The notes beneath the pieces were generated by a model, which had not been told where the DNA came from, searched no databases, and was given only the letters and a program-made list of their open reading frames with translations. This document shows positions 1 to 9,222 of a stretch of DNA of 37,334 nucleotides, in pieces; position 1 is the stretch's first letter; the number at the start of each line of letters is the position of its first letter. The stretch spans positions 1 to 37,334 of the forward strand of contig PLOG01000008.1 of assembly GCA_003142935.1 (NCBI GenBank). Direction: 5' to 3'. The stretch is from Acidobacteriaceae bacterium (lineage in GTDB: Bacteria > Acidobacteriota > Terriglobia > Terriglobales > Acidobacteriaceae). A program made the translations under genes and the position numbers.

Positions 1-156
1 GGAGCGATGACGTTGCTGGTTCTAGCCGATAATCTTGCCGGTCCTGGTGTCCAGCGCGGCAAACAGGCTGGTCGTTCCGTGCCGCGCATAGTCGTGTGTG
101 CGGCGTTCGATCTGCCCAGGCCCCATGGGCAGCAGAGGAGCGGTGCGGTTCCGGCA
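1..156 (-). pseudogene. IS630-family transposase remnant, truncated by the window edge, with an internal TAG stop
   Basis: Minus-strand translation gives [48 protein letters not shown]. The THDYxRHGTTxLFAAL motif is typical of IS630-type transposases, and RHRS continues in frame after the stop (TAG at 22-24). Confidence 0.8.
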
Positions 157-270
157 ATCGCCGTCCTCGTCTCATGACCTCGCTCCTGTCATGTTAGACG
201 TCTCCCGCTGTTATTTGTTTATCGAATTAATGACTCATGGCACTCGTAAGTTATTGATTCTAAATATAAA

Positions 271-289
271 TGGCGGGAGGGAGGGATTC
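271..289. repeat. Candidate distal attachment site (att core), imperfect direct copy of the tRNA 3' end at 37315-37334
   Basis: TGGCGG-GAGGGAGGGATTC versus TGGCGGAGAGGGAGGGATTC: a single-base deletion, same orientation. Confidence 0.7.
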
Positions 290-342
290 ACATCGCAACA
301 TAAGCGATTAAGAATGAGGTTCATGCAAAATCGCGCGAAATA

Positions 343-363
343 AATACACCCAAAAGTACACCC
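343..363. repeat. Left copy of a 21-bp exact direct repeat, candidate integrase arm-type site
   Basis: AATACACCCAAAAGTACACCC, identical to 37180-37200. Confidence 0.7.
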
Positions 364-531
364 ATCAAGAATAGACTGAGAGGATTTGCTGGTAGTTGAA
401 GGCTGAACCTACAACAAGCTTATTCGCATTATGGACGTGTCGTGCCCGCCTGGATTAGTGATCTGATTCTGTTCGCCAGTGATTTCACTATTCGATTGAT
501 TTCAATGATAGCGCAGAGAGAAAAGTAAACT

Positions 532-1138
532 AACCTGTCGGCACGCACGATTCGCTGCACCCACGCCGTTCTATTCTCGGCATTACGGCAGGCAGTACGT
601 TGGAAACTCGTCCTGAGGAACCGGCCGAGGATATCGATCTACCGCGGCAGTTGCGGCGGCGATTCATCCTGTTCAATGTCCAGCAGGCTCAGCAGTTCAT
701 CGCGGCGATTTCGGGACACAAGTATGAGGCCTTGTTTGCTCTCGCGATCACCGCAGGCATGCGACCGAGCGAATACCTAGCGCTTAATTGGCCGGATTTC
801 GATCTCGCGCATGGCACGGTAAGCGTTTCGAAAACCCTTGAGTGGCGAAAAGGAGGATGGGGCTTCGAAGACACGAAACGGGAACGCAGTCGGCGCATGA
901 TCAAGGTGCAGAACTGGGTTGTAGCCCTTCTTCGCAAATTGGAGGATGAAGCCAGAACAGCGGAAACCAAGCCCAGGGACCTTGTCTTCATGTCGCACCG
1001 TGGAGGCCCGATCCAGAAAACGAGGTTCGTATGGCACTACTTCAAGCCACTGCCCAATTCAGTTGGCCTTCCGAACATCCGTCCCTAGGATCTGCGTCAT
1101 ACAGCAGCTACTCTCGCCCTGGCCGCTGGCGTCTCGGA
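532..1138 (+). pseudogene. Tyrosine site-specific integrase pseudogene (frameshift near 622, amber stop at 1086-1088, 3' truncated)
   Basis: LSARTIRCTHAVLFSALRQAVRWKLVLRN, then a frameshift, then PAEDIDLPRQLRRRF...ITAGMRPSEYLALNWPDFDL...NIRP*DLRHTAATLALAAGVSES. This is recognisable integrase sequence on both sides of the two lesions. Confidence 0.85.
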
Positions 1139-1472
1139 AAGCCGGACTGCTTCTTCCAATGAAGACTCCAGCAGGTTGCGGTACTCGTCGACCGTCCGTG
1201 CGCGGGCGAGAGCCACTTCGGCTTCTCCGCGGATATTGTTGACCGGCGTGCGCAAATCGTGAGCGATATCGGCCGTGAATCTGGAGATGCGCTCGAATGA
1301 CTCTTCAAGCCGCTCCAGCATTTCATTGAACTTTCCGGCCAGCGACGCAAGTTCCGATGGATAACCTTCTGACTCGATCCGTTCGCGCAGATTCGTCGAG
1401 GTGATTCTCCGCGCGGTTGCGGCGATCTCTTCGACACGCCGAATACAAAAGGGAGATCCCCCGGCAGAGCCG
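1125..1472 (-). pseudogene. Heavy-metal-type sensor histidine kinase, central fragment (HAMP and H-box)
   Basis: RRVEEIAATARRITSTNLRERIESEGYPSELASLAGKFNEMLERLEESFERISRFTADIAHDLRTPVNNIRGEAEVAL: H-box FTADIAHDLRTP. The catalytic domain is missing; the sequence runs into the integrase pseudogene. Confidence 0.85.
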
Positions 1473-2821
1473 CATAAGCGCTAACTTGTTTGAGAGGACG
1501 CTTGTTCCTGCGTTTTGCGCATGCGGGGCGCTTCGGCTAAGCCCTTGGCGATCTGGTCCCAGTTTGCCAGCATATCGCCCAGAGCAAGTGCCGGTTGGAT
1601 TGCTGCGGTGGTTTGGTGAAATGCAAAGGAAAACTCACGCCACCGGCTGGGAAGTCGCTTGCTGTGCCAATGGGTATCCCCAGGGGGAAAGTGCGCGAGC
1701 GTGCTGGATGAGTTTCTCGGTGAGTAAGGTGACGAACAGCTTTCCATAGAGCCATGCTTTAGCGCCGTCTTGATCGTATTTAGGCAAGTGGCCCAGCTGG
1801 GCGATTTGCTTGAAGCGTTTGAAGACCAGTTCGATTTGCCACCGAAACCGGTAGTGGTCAAGAACCTGTTGCAAGGAAAATTCCAGAGCAGGAAACGTTG
1901 TCAAAACCATGACATATTGCGCGTAGACCAAGGTTTCAGGTTGCAGTTGGGTGCCATGCTTGGAAGCATAGCGTCTAAGCTTTTTCTGGGCCAGTGCGAT
2001 GGCCATTTGACTCTTGCGAACCACGCACAGCCGGGCTGAAACAGGGGCATGGTCTTCGAAGGGAACCAAAACCTCCCATTGCTGCATTTGCCCCGTCGCG
2101 GAAATCGATTTCAATCGCTCCAACAATCCAAACTTGGATCCATTGGGTGCCTGTAAGAGGATGCCGTCTGGGTTGAGTCGGACGGTAAGGAAAGCTTTTC
2201 TGTCGGCAGCATAATGGATTCCACTGGCATGGCAGTAACCGCGATCGACAAGAACGTAATCCCGGGGCTTCAAGGGAAATTGCCGCAGCGATTCACCGCT
2301 TCCCTTTCCCTCCGCAGCGGTAATTTTGAAGTAGTCGCAAACCAGTGTGGGCCATTGCAGACTGTAGTGAATGCGCCATTGACTGCCCGTCTTTCCGGGC
2401 TCCTTTACCACCGTCGCATCGATCAATCGCAGCGTTGGAAGGGACGCCGATTCGGCGACAAGACCGCGTTCCTCAAACATCGCGCAACAAAGCCGATACA
2501 GCCAATCCTTGCTTTTGCGCAGCCGTTTGAGCAAGGCCACGTCGGAAAGTTCCGCAAGTTTTGCCTGTCGGGCCCTCACCACGGTCTCACGCATGGAAAA
2601 ACCGCACCCCAGGTGCAGCAACAGCGTGCGCATATAGTTTTCTTCACTTTTATCCTGACGTAACCCTTTCAGCGCCTCCGTCACTTTCGCCAGCTCTTTC
2701 CAGTTCGGCGGAAAAAAGGAAAGCAGGAGTTTCCAGTCCTCGTCAGAAGCATTGGCTGTCGTCATGCACCCAACACTATCAAAATCGTGCCACCATTGCA
2801 ATAAACAAGTTAGCGCTTATG
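1473..2821 (-). mobile_element. Intact-looking IS4-family insertion sequence, about 1349 bp
   Basis: 19-bp perfect terminal inverted repeats CATAAGCGCTAACTTGTTT (1473-1491 and complement of 2803-2821), flanked by the 11-bp direct repeat CGGCAGAGCCG (1462-1472 and 2822-2832). Confidence 0.9.
1635..2765 (-). CDS. IS4-family transposase (DDE)
   Basis: LRLIDATVV, YVLVDRGYCHASGIHYA and YRFRWQIELVFKRFK (Y-R-E-K signature). Start chosen at MTTANASDEDW; the ORF track starts upstream at a TTG. Confidence 0.9.
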   Translation of the reverse strand: MTTANASDEDWKLLLSFFPPNWKELAKVTEALKGLRQDKSEENYMRTLLLHLGCGFSMRETVVRARQAKLAELSDVALLKRLRKSKDWLYRLCCAMFEERGLVAESASLPTLRLIDATVVKEPGKTGSQWRIHYSLQWPTLVCDYFKITAAEGKGSGESLRQFPLKPRDYVLVDRGYCHASGIHYAADRKAFLTVRLNPDGILLQAPNGSKFGLLERLKSISATGQMQQWEVLVPFEDHAPVSARLCVVRKSQMAIALAQKKLRRYASKHGTQLQPETLVYAQYVMVLTTFPALEFSLQQVLDHYRFRWQIELVFKRFKQIAQLGHLPKYDQDGAKAWLYGKLFVTLLTEKLIQHARALSPWGYPLAQQATSQPVA

Positions 2822-3469
2822 CGGCAGAGCCGGAGGATCCTTACTGCCTTGCCGCGCAATCTGGTATCCCACCAGCGGGAACAGAACCGACGTCACCAGC
2901 AGAATGCCCCAGAACCACAGCCGATAGCGCGTCAGCAGCTCCTCTTCCTGCGAAACGTCGATGGCGATTTAAACCGTGTCGCTGTCAGTCGCCGGCGTGC
3001 CGACGGCAACCGTAGCGCTGGTGACCAGAAATGGTTTCCCATTTCTGCCCGCCATTGCAATCGAACGCTCGGAGTGGCCGTGGGTTCGGTTCGCCAGCTC
3101 CGCAAGATCCAACTGTTCGGACATGCCGGGCGTCGTCATGACCGGTGCGCCATGTTCATCGAGAAGACGAATGTAGAACTGCTGGTACCGGCGCGCCGCA
3201 GACTCCAGTTCAATCTCTTCACGCAGCCCATCTTCATCGTCCGGGCGCTCGCGCAGCATGGAGCGAAGCACGTGCAGCTTGTCGGCAAGAAATAGCTCAG
3301 TGCTTCGGTCCAGTTCCGTCCGCAGGACGATGTAGAGACTCGCCGTAGCCAGAATTACCATCAACAGGCACGCCAACGAGTAGGCCGCTGTCAGCCTGAA
3401 TGCCAGGGCCCGGCGCAGCCGTGGCGTGGCCGGCGAGCTATGTTTCGGCTTCAAAGACATAGCCGGCAC
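2822..3469 (-). pseudogene. Heavy-metal-type sensor histidine kinase, N-terminal part, with nonsense stop
   Basis: RLTAAYSLACLLMVILATASLYIVLRTELD...PATDSDTV* then in frame IAIDVSQEEELLTRYRLWFWGILLVTSVLFPLVGYQIARQG (TM2). Interrupted by the IS at 1473-2821. Confidence 0.85.
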
Positions 3470-3945
3470 CGCGAACCGTGTGAATCAGTTTCAGCGAAAA
3501 GGGATCATCCACCTTGCTGCGCAACCTTCGCACATTCACATCCACGACGTTCGTGTCACTGTCGAAGTTCATATCCCAAACCGATTCGGCGATCAGTGTG
3601 CGGGAAAGCACTTCGCCGGCGCGCCGCGCCAGCAGGGTCAGGAGCAGAAACTCCTTTGAAGTGAGTTCAAGCTTCCGGCCTCCACGCGTCGCCCGCTGGC
3701 GCAGCAGGTCGATCTCAAGATCTGCCATGCGAACGGTCTCCTGCGGGCGAGGCGTTGAGCGGCGCAGCAGGGAGCGCACGCGGGCCAGGAGTTCGGAAAA
3801 CGCGAATGGCTTCACCAGGTAGTCGTCGGCGCCCAACTCGAATCCGCGCACACGTTCATGCACGGCATCCCGCACCGTCAGCATCAGAACAAGTGCTTTC
3901 CTGCTCGCCTCGCGCAACCGCGCAAGAACCTGCCCCAAGGCGGGC
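3438..3945 (-). pseudogene. OmpR-family response regulator, N-terminally truncated
   Basis: [58 protein letters not shown]...[35 protein letters not shown]. The phospho-acceptor half of the receiver domain is missing; upstream residues do not match the family. Confidence 0.8.
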
Positions 3946-4783
3946 TCGCTCCTTTGCCATATCAAGGTTAAACGCGCTGGTTTTTGCGCCCGCGGTGGTG
4001 GCGGGGGCCGAAGAGGGGCTTTTGCAGTTCGTTTCGCGCGCCGCTGTCCAGAGGCCACAAAGGGCAGCGCATCGTGGAGAGTGTCCAGAGTCCGAGAGTC
4101 TGAACCACAGGGTTGGCCCTTTGATTGGCTTGGGCTTTCGTTGCGGTGAATCTGACCGCTTCGGGGCTAGGTTCTCTGCCCTGAGATCCTCATTGCAATC
4201 CGGGTGTTTTCAATCGATGGCTAACTTGAGGGTGTTGAACTCCGTAGAATCTGAAGGATCTCATAGCTACATAATCGATTTCACTCGCACGCCGACAATC
4301 GCGTGGTTTGCGGGAGCGCTCAGAGAATACTGAAACTATTGGGAGGTCTTGCAGGCCAAGCGCCTGGGTTGGCAACAGGAGTCTTTCCCAAGGCCAGTCT
4401 AGCGTGCTCTCAGGCTTCCGGATCGCATTCGAATCGCGAACAACTTGGGAGCTTACCAATCCATGGACCGGGAGTTCACAATATTCTCTTCAAGTGTTTC
4501 TTCTCCACTGGTACAAATCGAGCTGATCACGCAGTGGAACGATTTACTTGAACTAGCCTTTGTGTCACCGATAGTCAATGCGCAGTTTGCTGCATGTGTC
4601 AAGGTCCTGTGAGTTCTCTATAATGTCTGTGATAAGAGGTTCAACGGAGCCGAGTGATAAACGAACCGATCTCGGCGGCACTCGAGAGCTCTTACGCACC
4701 ACTGGCACAAATACCCAAACACGAATACCAGCTAATGAATAGAGCTTTTGGCCTTGCAATGCAATTTGTTGCGAGAAAACACT

Positions 4784-6697
4784 CTACGGCTTTGCTTGCG
4801 GCTCTGTCTTTCCGGCCGCTCCGCGTTCTGCGCAGGGTTTTCCGCCACATAGCTCGTCAGTAATGCCCACGCCTTCAGCGATTGTATAGATACAGTCGAC
4901 CGCCGGCAGCTTGACTGTCTGCTTGGCGCCGGAGGGCCAGTGAATCTCGACCGTGCCGGGATCGGTAGCATCGCCAAGGCCAAAGTGCAGCCTGCGATCG
5001 TTTGATGAGATGTAACTGCCGCTTGCCAGCACGTCCTGACGCTGGCGCATGCCGTTGGCGGTGAGATAGGCCGTGGCGCACGTCGCGTCGCGAGGACTCT
5101 TCGGACCTCCGATGAGTTTGAGCTCAACCCAGTGATGCTGATCGGGGTTCACATTACGCAGCAGCACAGGAAGACCGTCCATGCTATTGATGACAACATC
5201 GATTTTTCCGTCGTTGAACAGGTCGCCGAATGCCGCTCCGCGCCCAGGAACAACGACCGCAAGACCGGACCCTTCCACTGCCGGGACCAATTCAAACTTG
5301 CGCCGCTTGGTGAGTCCATCGGGGACATTGCGAAACAGCAAGGGCCGCTCGGCAAAGGAGGTTCCCCAGTCGTGCTTGTCCACCTGGGGATACACGTGGC
5401 CATTGACCATGAACAGATCGAGCCAGCCGTCGTTGTCGAAGTCGATAAAGCCGTCGCCCCAGCCAACAAAGGGGATGGTGGGCTGCGCAAGGCCGGTGCG
5501 GTAGCTTACATCCGTATAGCTCACATTGCCGTCGTTGTGGAAGAGCACTTTGTAGTCGTCGCCGAAGTCGGTGATAAAGAAGTCGACCTGGCCATTATTT
5601 TCATAGTCGCCCGCGGCGATGCCCATGGACGCAATCTCGCGGCCGTCGTTGTTGAGCGCGAAACCGGACCGGTAACTGTCGTCCTCAAAGGTGCCATCGC
5701 CCTTGTTGAAATAGAGGTAGTTGGGCATGGAGTCATTGCCCACCACGAGGTCAGGCTTGCCGTCGCCGTTGAGATCAATAAAGATCGAAGTAAAGCCGTA
5801 GTAGTGATCCTTGTCTTCAACGCGGGCCTTGGCAGTGACATCGGTAAAGGTGCCATCGCCATTGTTGTGAAAGAGGTGGTCTGGCTCGCCTTTGAGGCCG
5901 CGCGGGCCGCAATTCACAATTTCGCCGCGATACTGGCACGACCCGTGTCCCATGGCTTTGCTGCCGGAAATGGGAAGATTGTTGCGGTCGAAGTGCACAT
6001 ACCCGGATACATACAGGTCAAGGAGCCCATCGCCGTCATAGTCTCCCCATGCGGAGCCCGAGGACCAATTGCCGAGCGTGACTCCGGCTTTCTCAGCGAC
6101 GTCGGTAAAAGTTCCGTCGTGATTATTGTGATACAGACGGTTCTTGCCGTAGTTGCCCACAAAGATGTCGGGCCAGCCGTCATTGTCGTAGTCGGCAACG
6201 CTTACGCCGTAGCCCCAACGGTCATTGGTCACGCCCGCCTGCAGGGCGACGTTGGTGAAGGTGCCGTCGTGGTTGTTGTGGAACAATGCGGCATGCGGTG
6301 GCTCTTCCTTGCCGTCGAGCGCATCGAAAGTCGAGCCGTTGACGAGATAGATGTCGAGCCAGCCGTCATTGTCGTAGTCGAGCAGGGCAACGCCGGAGCC
6401 ATTCGTTTCGACAATGAAATTCTTCTCTGGCACTCCCATCTTGTGCCGCCAGCCGGATAGCCCTGCTGCCTTGGTAATGTCCTGAAAAACCACCGGGCCC
6501 GAATCGACAAATCCGCCCGCGGTAATGGGCCGTCTCTTTGCGTCGTAGACCGGGGCAGCCACAACGCCCGAGGCAATACCGCCCATCCCGCTCTGCACGG
6601 GGTGTGCTGGTGGTTGCTGTGCTTGCTGGGCCCGACAGTCTCCGGGTATTGAAAGAGTGGCTACCAACAGACTCCCCAACAAGCCGCGAATCTGCAT
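4784..6697 (-). CDS. CRTAC1-family FG-GAP/VCBS repeat protein with C-terminal ASPIC/UnbV domain, secreted
   Basis: Repeated xxDYDNDGWxDIxVxN...LYHNNHDGTFTDV motifs; C-terminal HHWVELKLIGGPKSPRDA...VEIHWPSGAKQTVKLPAV. Start at MQIRGLLGSLLVATLSIPGDCRA chosen because of an upstream GGAGGG; the ORF track extends to 6862. Confidence 0.88.
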   Translation of the reverse strand: MQIRGLLGSLLVATLSIPGDCRAQQAQQPPAHPVQSGMGGIASGVVAAPVYDAKRRPITAGGFVDSGPVVFQDITKAAGLSGWRHKMGVPEKNFIVETNGSGVALLDYDNDGWLDIYLVNGSTFDALDGKEEPPHAALFHNNHDGTFTNVALQAGVTNDRWGYGVSVADYDNDGWPDIFVGNYGKNRLYHNNHDGTFTDVAEKAGVTLGNWSSGSAWGDYDGDGLLDLYVSGYVHFDRNNLPISGSKAMGHGSCQYRGEIVNCGPRGLKGEPDHLFHNNGDGTFTDVTAKARVEDKDHYYGFTSIFIDLNGDGKPDLVVGNDSMPNYLYFNKGDGTFEDDSYRSGFALNNDGREIASMGIAAGDYENNGQVDFFITDFGDDYKVLFHNDGNVSYTDVSYRTGLAQPTIPFVGWGDGFIDFDNDGWLDLFMVNGHVYPQVDKHDWGTSFAERPLLFRNVPDGLTKRRKFELVPAVEGSGLAVVVPGRGAAFGDLFNDGKIDVVINSMDGLPVLLRNVNPDQHHWVELKLIGGPKSPRDATCATAYLTANGMRQRQDVLASGSYISSNDRRLHFGLGDATDPGTVEIHWPSGAKQTVKLPAVDCIYTIAEGVGITDELCGGKPCAERGAAGKTEPQAKP

Positions 6698-7262
6698 AGA
6701 CAGCACCCTCCGGGCTGAAGTATAGCGCATGAGCTCATAGCGCCGTTCCAAGGCTAGTATCTCAACGAAGCCTGCCTTTCGACAGTCGCTGATGTGCCTT
6801 TTGAAGGCAAAGCTTGACGCCCAATTCAGTTGATTCTCGGTTGCCGGCCTCACCGCGAGCACTTATCTTGCAGGCGGGATGATGCGGTACTGTTCTCTGC
6901 ACCCCACGTCTTGAGACTCTACGACGTAGCTCTTTCATTGCGGATCTGAGTACAGATTTCACACGGCGCTGGCAGAGGGCGAATACGGAAGATCTCTGTT
7001 TTCCATCTTCCTCTTGACGAGGAATGTAAAGAGCACAATCTTCGCGGAAGAGATTGTCCTCGATCTCGGTCGAGACCGAAGGATTTTGCCGGACCAATTA
7101 GCAACAGAACCACTTCCGACTCTGCACGGGCAAACTGTCTTGATGAAGAACTCATCCGAGAGCCATGCACAAATATATGTTGCGAGCTTAGCCTTCAAGA
7201 CCAATTCAAGCCACAACCTCCAAGGGTGGCTGCAATGTACTTAGCATGTATTTATCCCGTCC

Positions 7263-7292
7263 TTGACAGGGAAACAACCCCTCGGGTATAGT
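7263..7292 (+). promoter_or_regulatory. Candidate sigma70-type promoter for the TPR gene
   Basis: TTGACA (7263-7268), 18-nt spacer, TATAGT (7287-7292), about 26 nt before the ATG at 7318; GAGGGG in the leader could serve as Shine-Dalgarno. Confidence 0.55.
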
Positions 7293-7317
7293 CCCGTCAA
7301 TCGAGGGGCTCGTTGAA

Positions 7318-8715
7318 ATGCGCGGACTGGGCGGACCGACCGTCCGTGAAAGCATCAAAGTCAAACTACGTCCCGCTCGCGTTTACGAGATCAAATGTTC
7401 ATTACGCCCTTTGGTATCGAAGGAATCTGCGGGACATTCTGCGGTAGCACAAGTTGGGCGCTCCGGATCTGATTTGCAAACACCACTTCAATCTTGCTCT
7501 TTCATTAAGGTCATTCCATTATCAATCCGGCGTGATTTCATAATCATTGTCGCTTTGATATTTGCTGCAGGACTCTGTTTTGCAGAACAATCGCAGTTGA
7601 AGACGGCGAAAGTACTGCTTTCCAAGGGAGACCTCAAAGAAGCAGTGCCTTTGCTCCGGCAGATCGTCCAAGCCGAGCCGCAAAGTTCTGACGCGCATAT
7701 GCTCTTGGGAACGGCGCTCGCGTTACAAGGGCTTCGAACCGAATCGCTTGAAGAGATGCACTGCGCGGTGCGGCTGCAGCCGGACTCAGCAGTTGTACAT
7801 AATGCCTTGGGCCGTGTCTTGAGTCGGTTCCTCGAAGCTCCCGCTGCAAAGTCAGAGTTTGAGACTGCGCTTGCACTCGATTCGAACTTTGCAGAGGCTC
7901 ACGTGAACCTTGCACTGGTCCTCGCGCAATCGGGTGAGTTGCAGGCCGCCGGAGAACACCTGGACCGAGCAATTCATCTACAAGGCGAAACGAAAGCGGC
8001 AGCATACACACACTATCTGAGAGCGAAAGTGGCTCGTTCGCAGGATGATCTTTTGAGGTCAACAACGGAGCTGCAAAAGGCAGTTCAATTGCAGCCCGAC
8101 TACTCTCAAGCCTGGCTAGAGTTAGGAGAACTCCTCTTTCACACCCCTGACCGGCGTGGTGCATTAGAAGCGTTCAAGAAGGCCGTCTCGTTAAGCCCAA
8201 ACAACTCGGCTGCACAATCCAAGTTGGGCGAATTGGAATTGGAGGATGGGCAATCTGCGGAGGCTATCAAGCACTTAAAGCTGGCCATTTCATCCGGGGC
8301 GGAGAACAAAGCGGCACTCTATCTGCTGACTCGAGCATTGCGGAGGGAGGGCCAATTCGAAGAGGCCAAGCAAGTCGAAAAGCGAATGCTTGAATTACAA
8401 CACCGGGAAGACAGCGCATCCGAAGCTGCAGTTTCTGCATCCGACTTAAACAGTCAGGGAATGGCCCTGGAGAAATCAAATGATTCTCAATCAGCCTTGG
8501 CCAAGTACAAAGCTGCTCTCGATCTCGATCCCAGCGATGTTGTCTTTCGGCTTAACTACGCTCTTGCGCTGTGTCGCCTTGGCCGATGGAAGGAAGGGGC
8601 AGTGGAGTTGCGCGAGGTGTTAAGAGTGGATCCCGACAACTACGACGCTGCAAGGGCTTTGAACATCGCAAACGAGGAGTTGGCGAAAGAGCAGGCCATG
8701 TCCACTCCACACTGA
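7318..8715 (+). CDS. Tetratricopeptide repeat protein, membrane-anchored or secreted
   Basis: Hydrophobic segment DFIIIVALIFAAGLCFA followed by TPR-like repeats (DLKEAVPLLRQIVQAEPQSSDAHMLLGTALALQG; PDYSQAWLELGELLFHTPDRRGALEAFKKAVSLSPNN). Confidence 0.85.
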   Translation: MRGLGGPTVRESIKVKLRPARVYEIKCSLRPLVSKESAGHSAVAQVGRSGSDLQTPLQSCSFIKVIPLSIRRDFIIIVALIFAAGLCFAEQSQLKTAKVLLSKGDLKEAVPLLRQIVQAEPQSSDAHMLLGTALALQGLRTESLEEMHCAVRLQPDSAVVHNALGRVLSRFLEAPAAKSEFETALALDSNFAEAHVNLALVLAQSGELQAAGEHLDRAIHLQGETKAAAYTHYLRAKVARSQDDLLRSTTELQKAVQLQPDYSQAWLELGELLFHTPDRRGALEAFKKAVSLSPNNSAAQSKLGELELEDGQSAEAIKHLKLAISSGAENKAALYLLTRALRREGQFEEAKQVEKRMLELQHREDSASEAAVSASDLNSQGMALEKSNDSQSALAKYKAALDLDPSDVVFRLNYALALCRLGRWKEGAVELREVLRVDPDNYDAARALNIANEELAKEQAMSTPH

Positions 8716-8895
8716 TTACATGTGTGCCCGTCTGGATTCGGCGATGTTGAACAAATTGGATGCGGATTTCTCGCTGCGCACAGTGCTGGCGAGCACTGCC
8801 GACTCCTCTGCGAGCCAGATCCAGCATCTATTCCCCTGGAACCTTTCCGTCGCGCTTCAGACAGATTCTTTACAGGGGGCTTAGACACACTCTTG

Positions 8896-8924
8896 AGGTG
8901 TCCGCTAAAAACAAGCGGACACCT
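8896..8924. other. Perfect inverted repeat / hairpin downstream of the TPR gene
   Basis: AGGTGTCCGCT-AAAAACA-AGCGGACACCT; 11-bp perfect arms, 7-nt loop, no T-tract. Confidence 0.6.
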
Positions 8925-9222
8925 GCTGGACACTCTCATCCAGTCAAGGTGGGACCTTCGAACGCTTACCAGCAAAAAAACACCTAAGGAGGAACGTACC
9001 TGAGGTATTCTACAGTGCACCCTCATAGAAAGCATTTAATATCAATTGCTTGCGGAACAAGTGCCGCACGGTGCAGAACCTCGGTCAAACCAGTTCACCG
9101 CGAACAAGAACAGACGTCTGGCGCGCCGCACAAGGAAATGTCACGGCATTTGGTGGGGATAGGGCTGTCTTAGGAGGAGGCTTGATCGGAGGTAAATCGC
9201 GCTTGGCGATTAGACCATGTTC

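Noticed and set aside
2561-3295. 244-aa plus-strand ORF
   Set aside because: Spans the IS end and the kinase fragment in antisense; composition not protein-like.
5132-6460. 442-aa plus-strand ORF
   Set aside because: Antisense shadow of the FG-GAP gene; low-complexity VVV/AVV composition from repeated Asp/Asn codons on the other strand.
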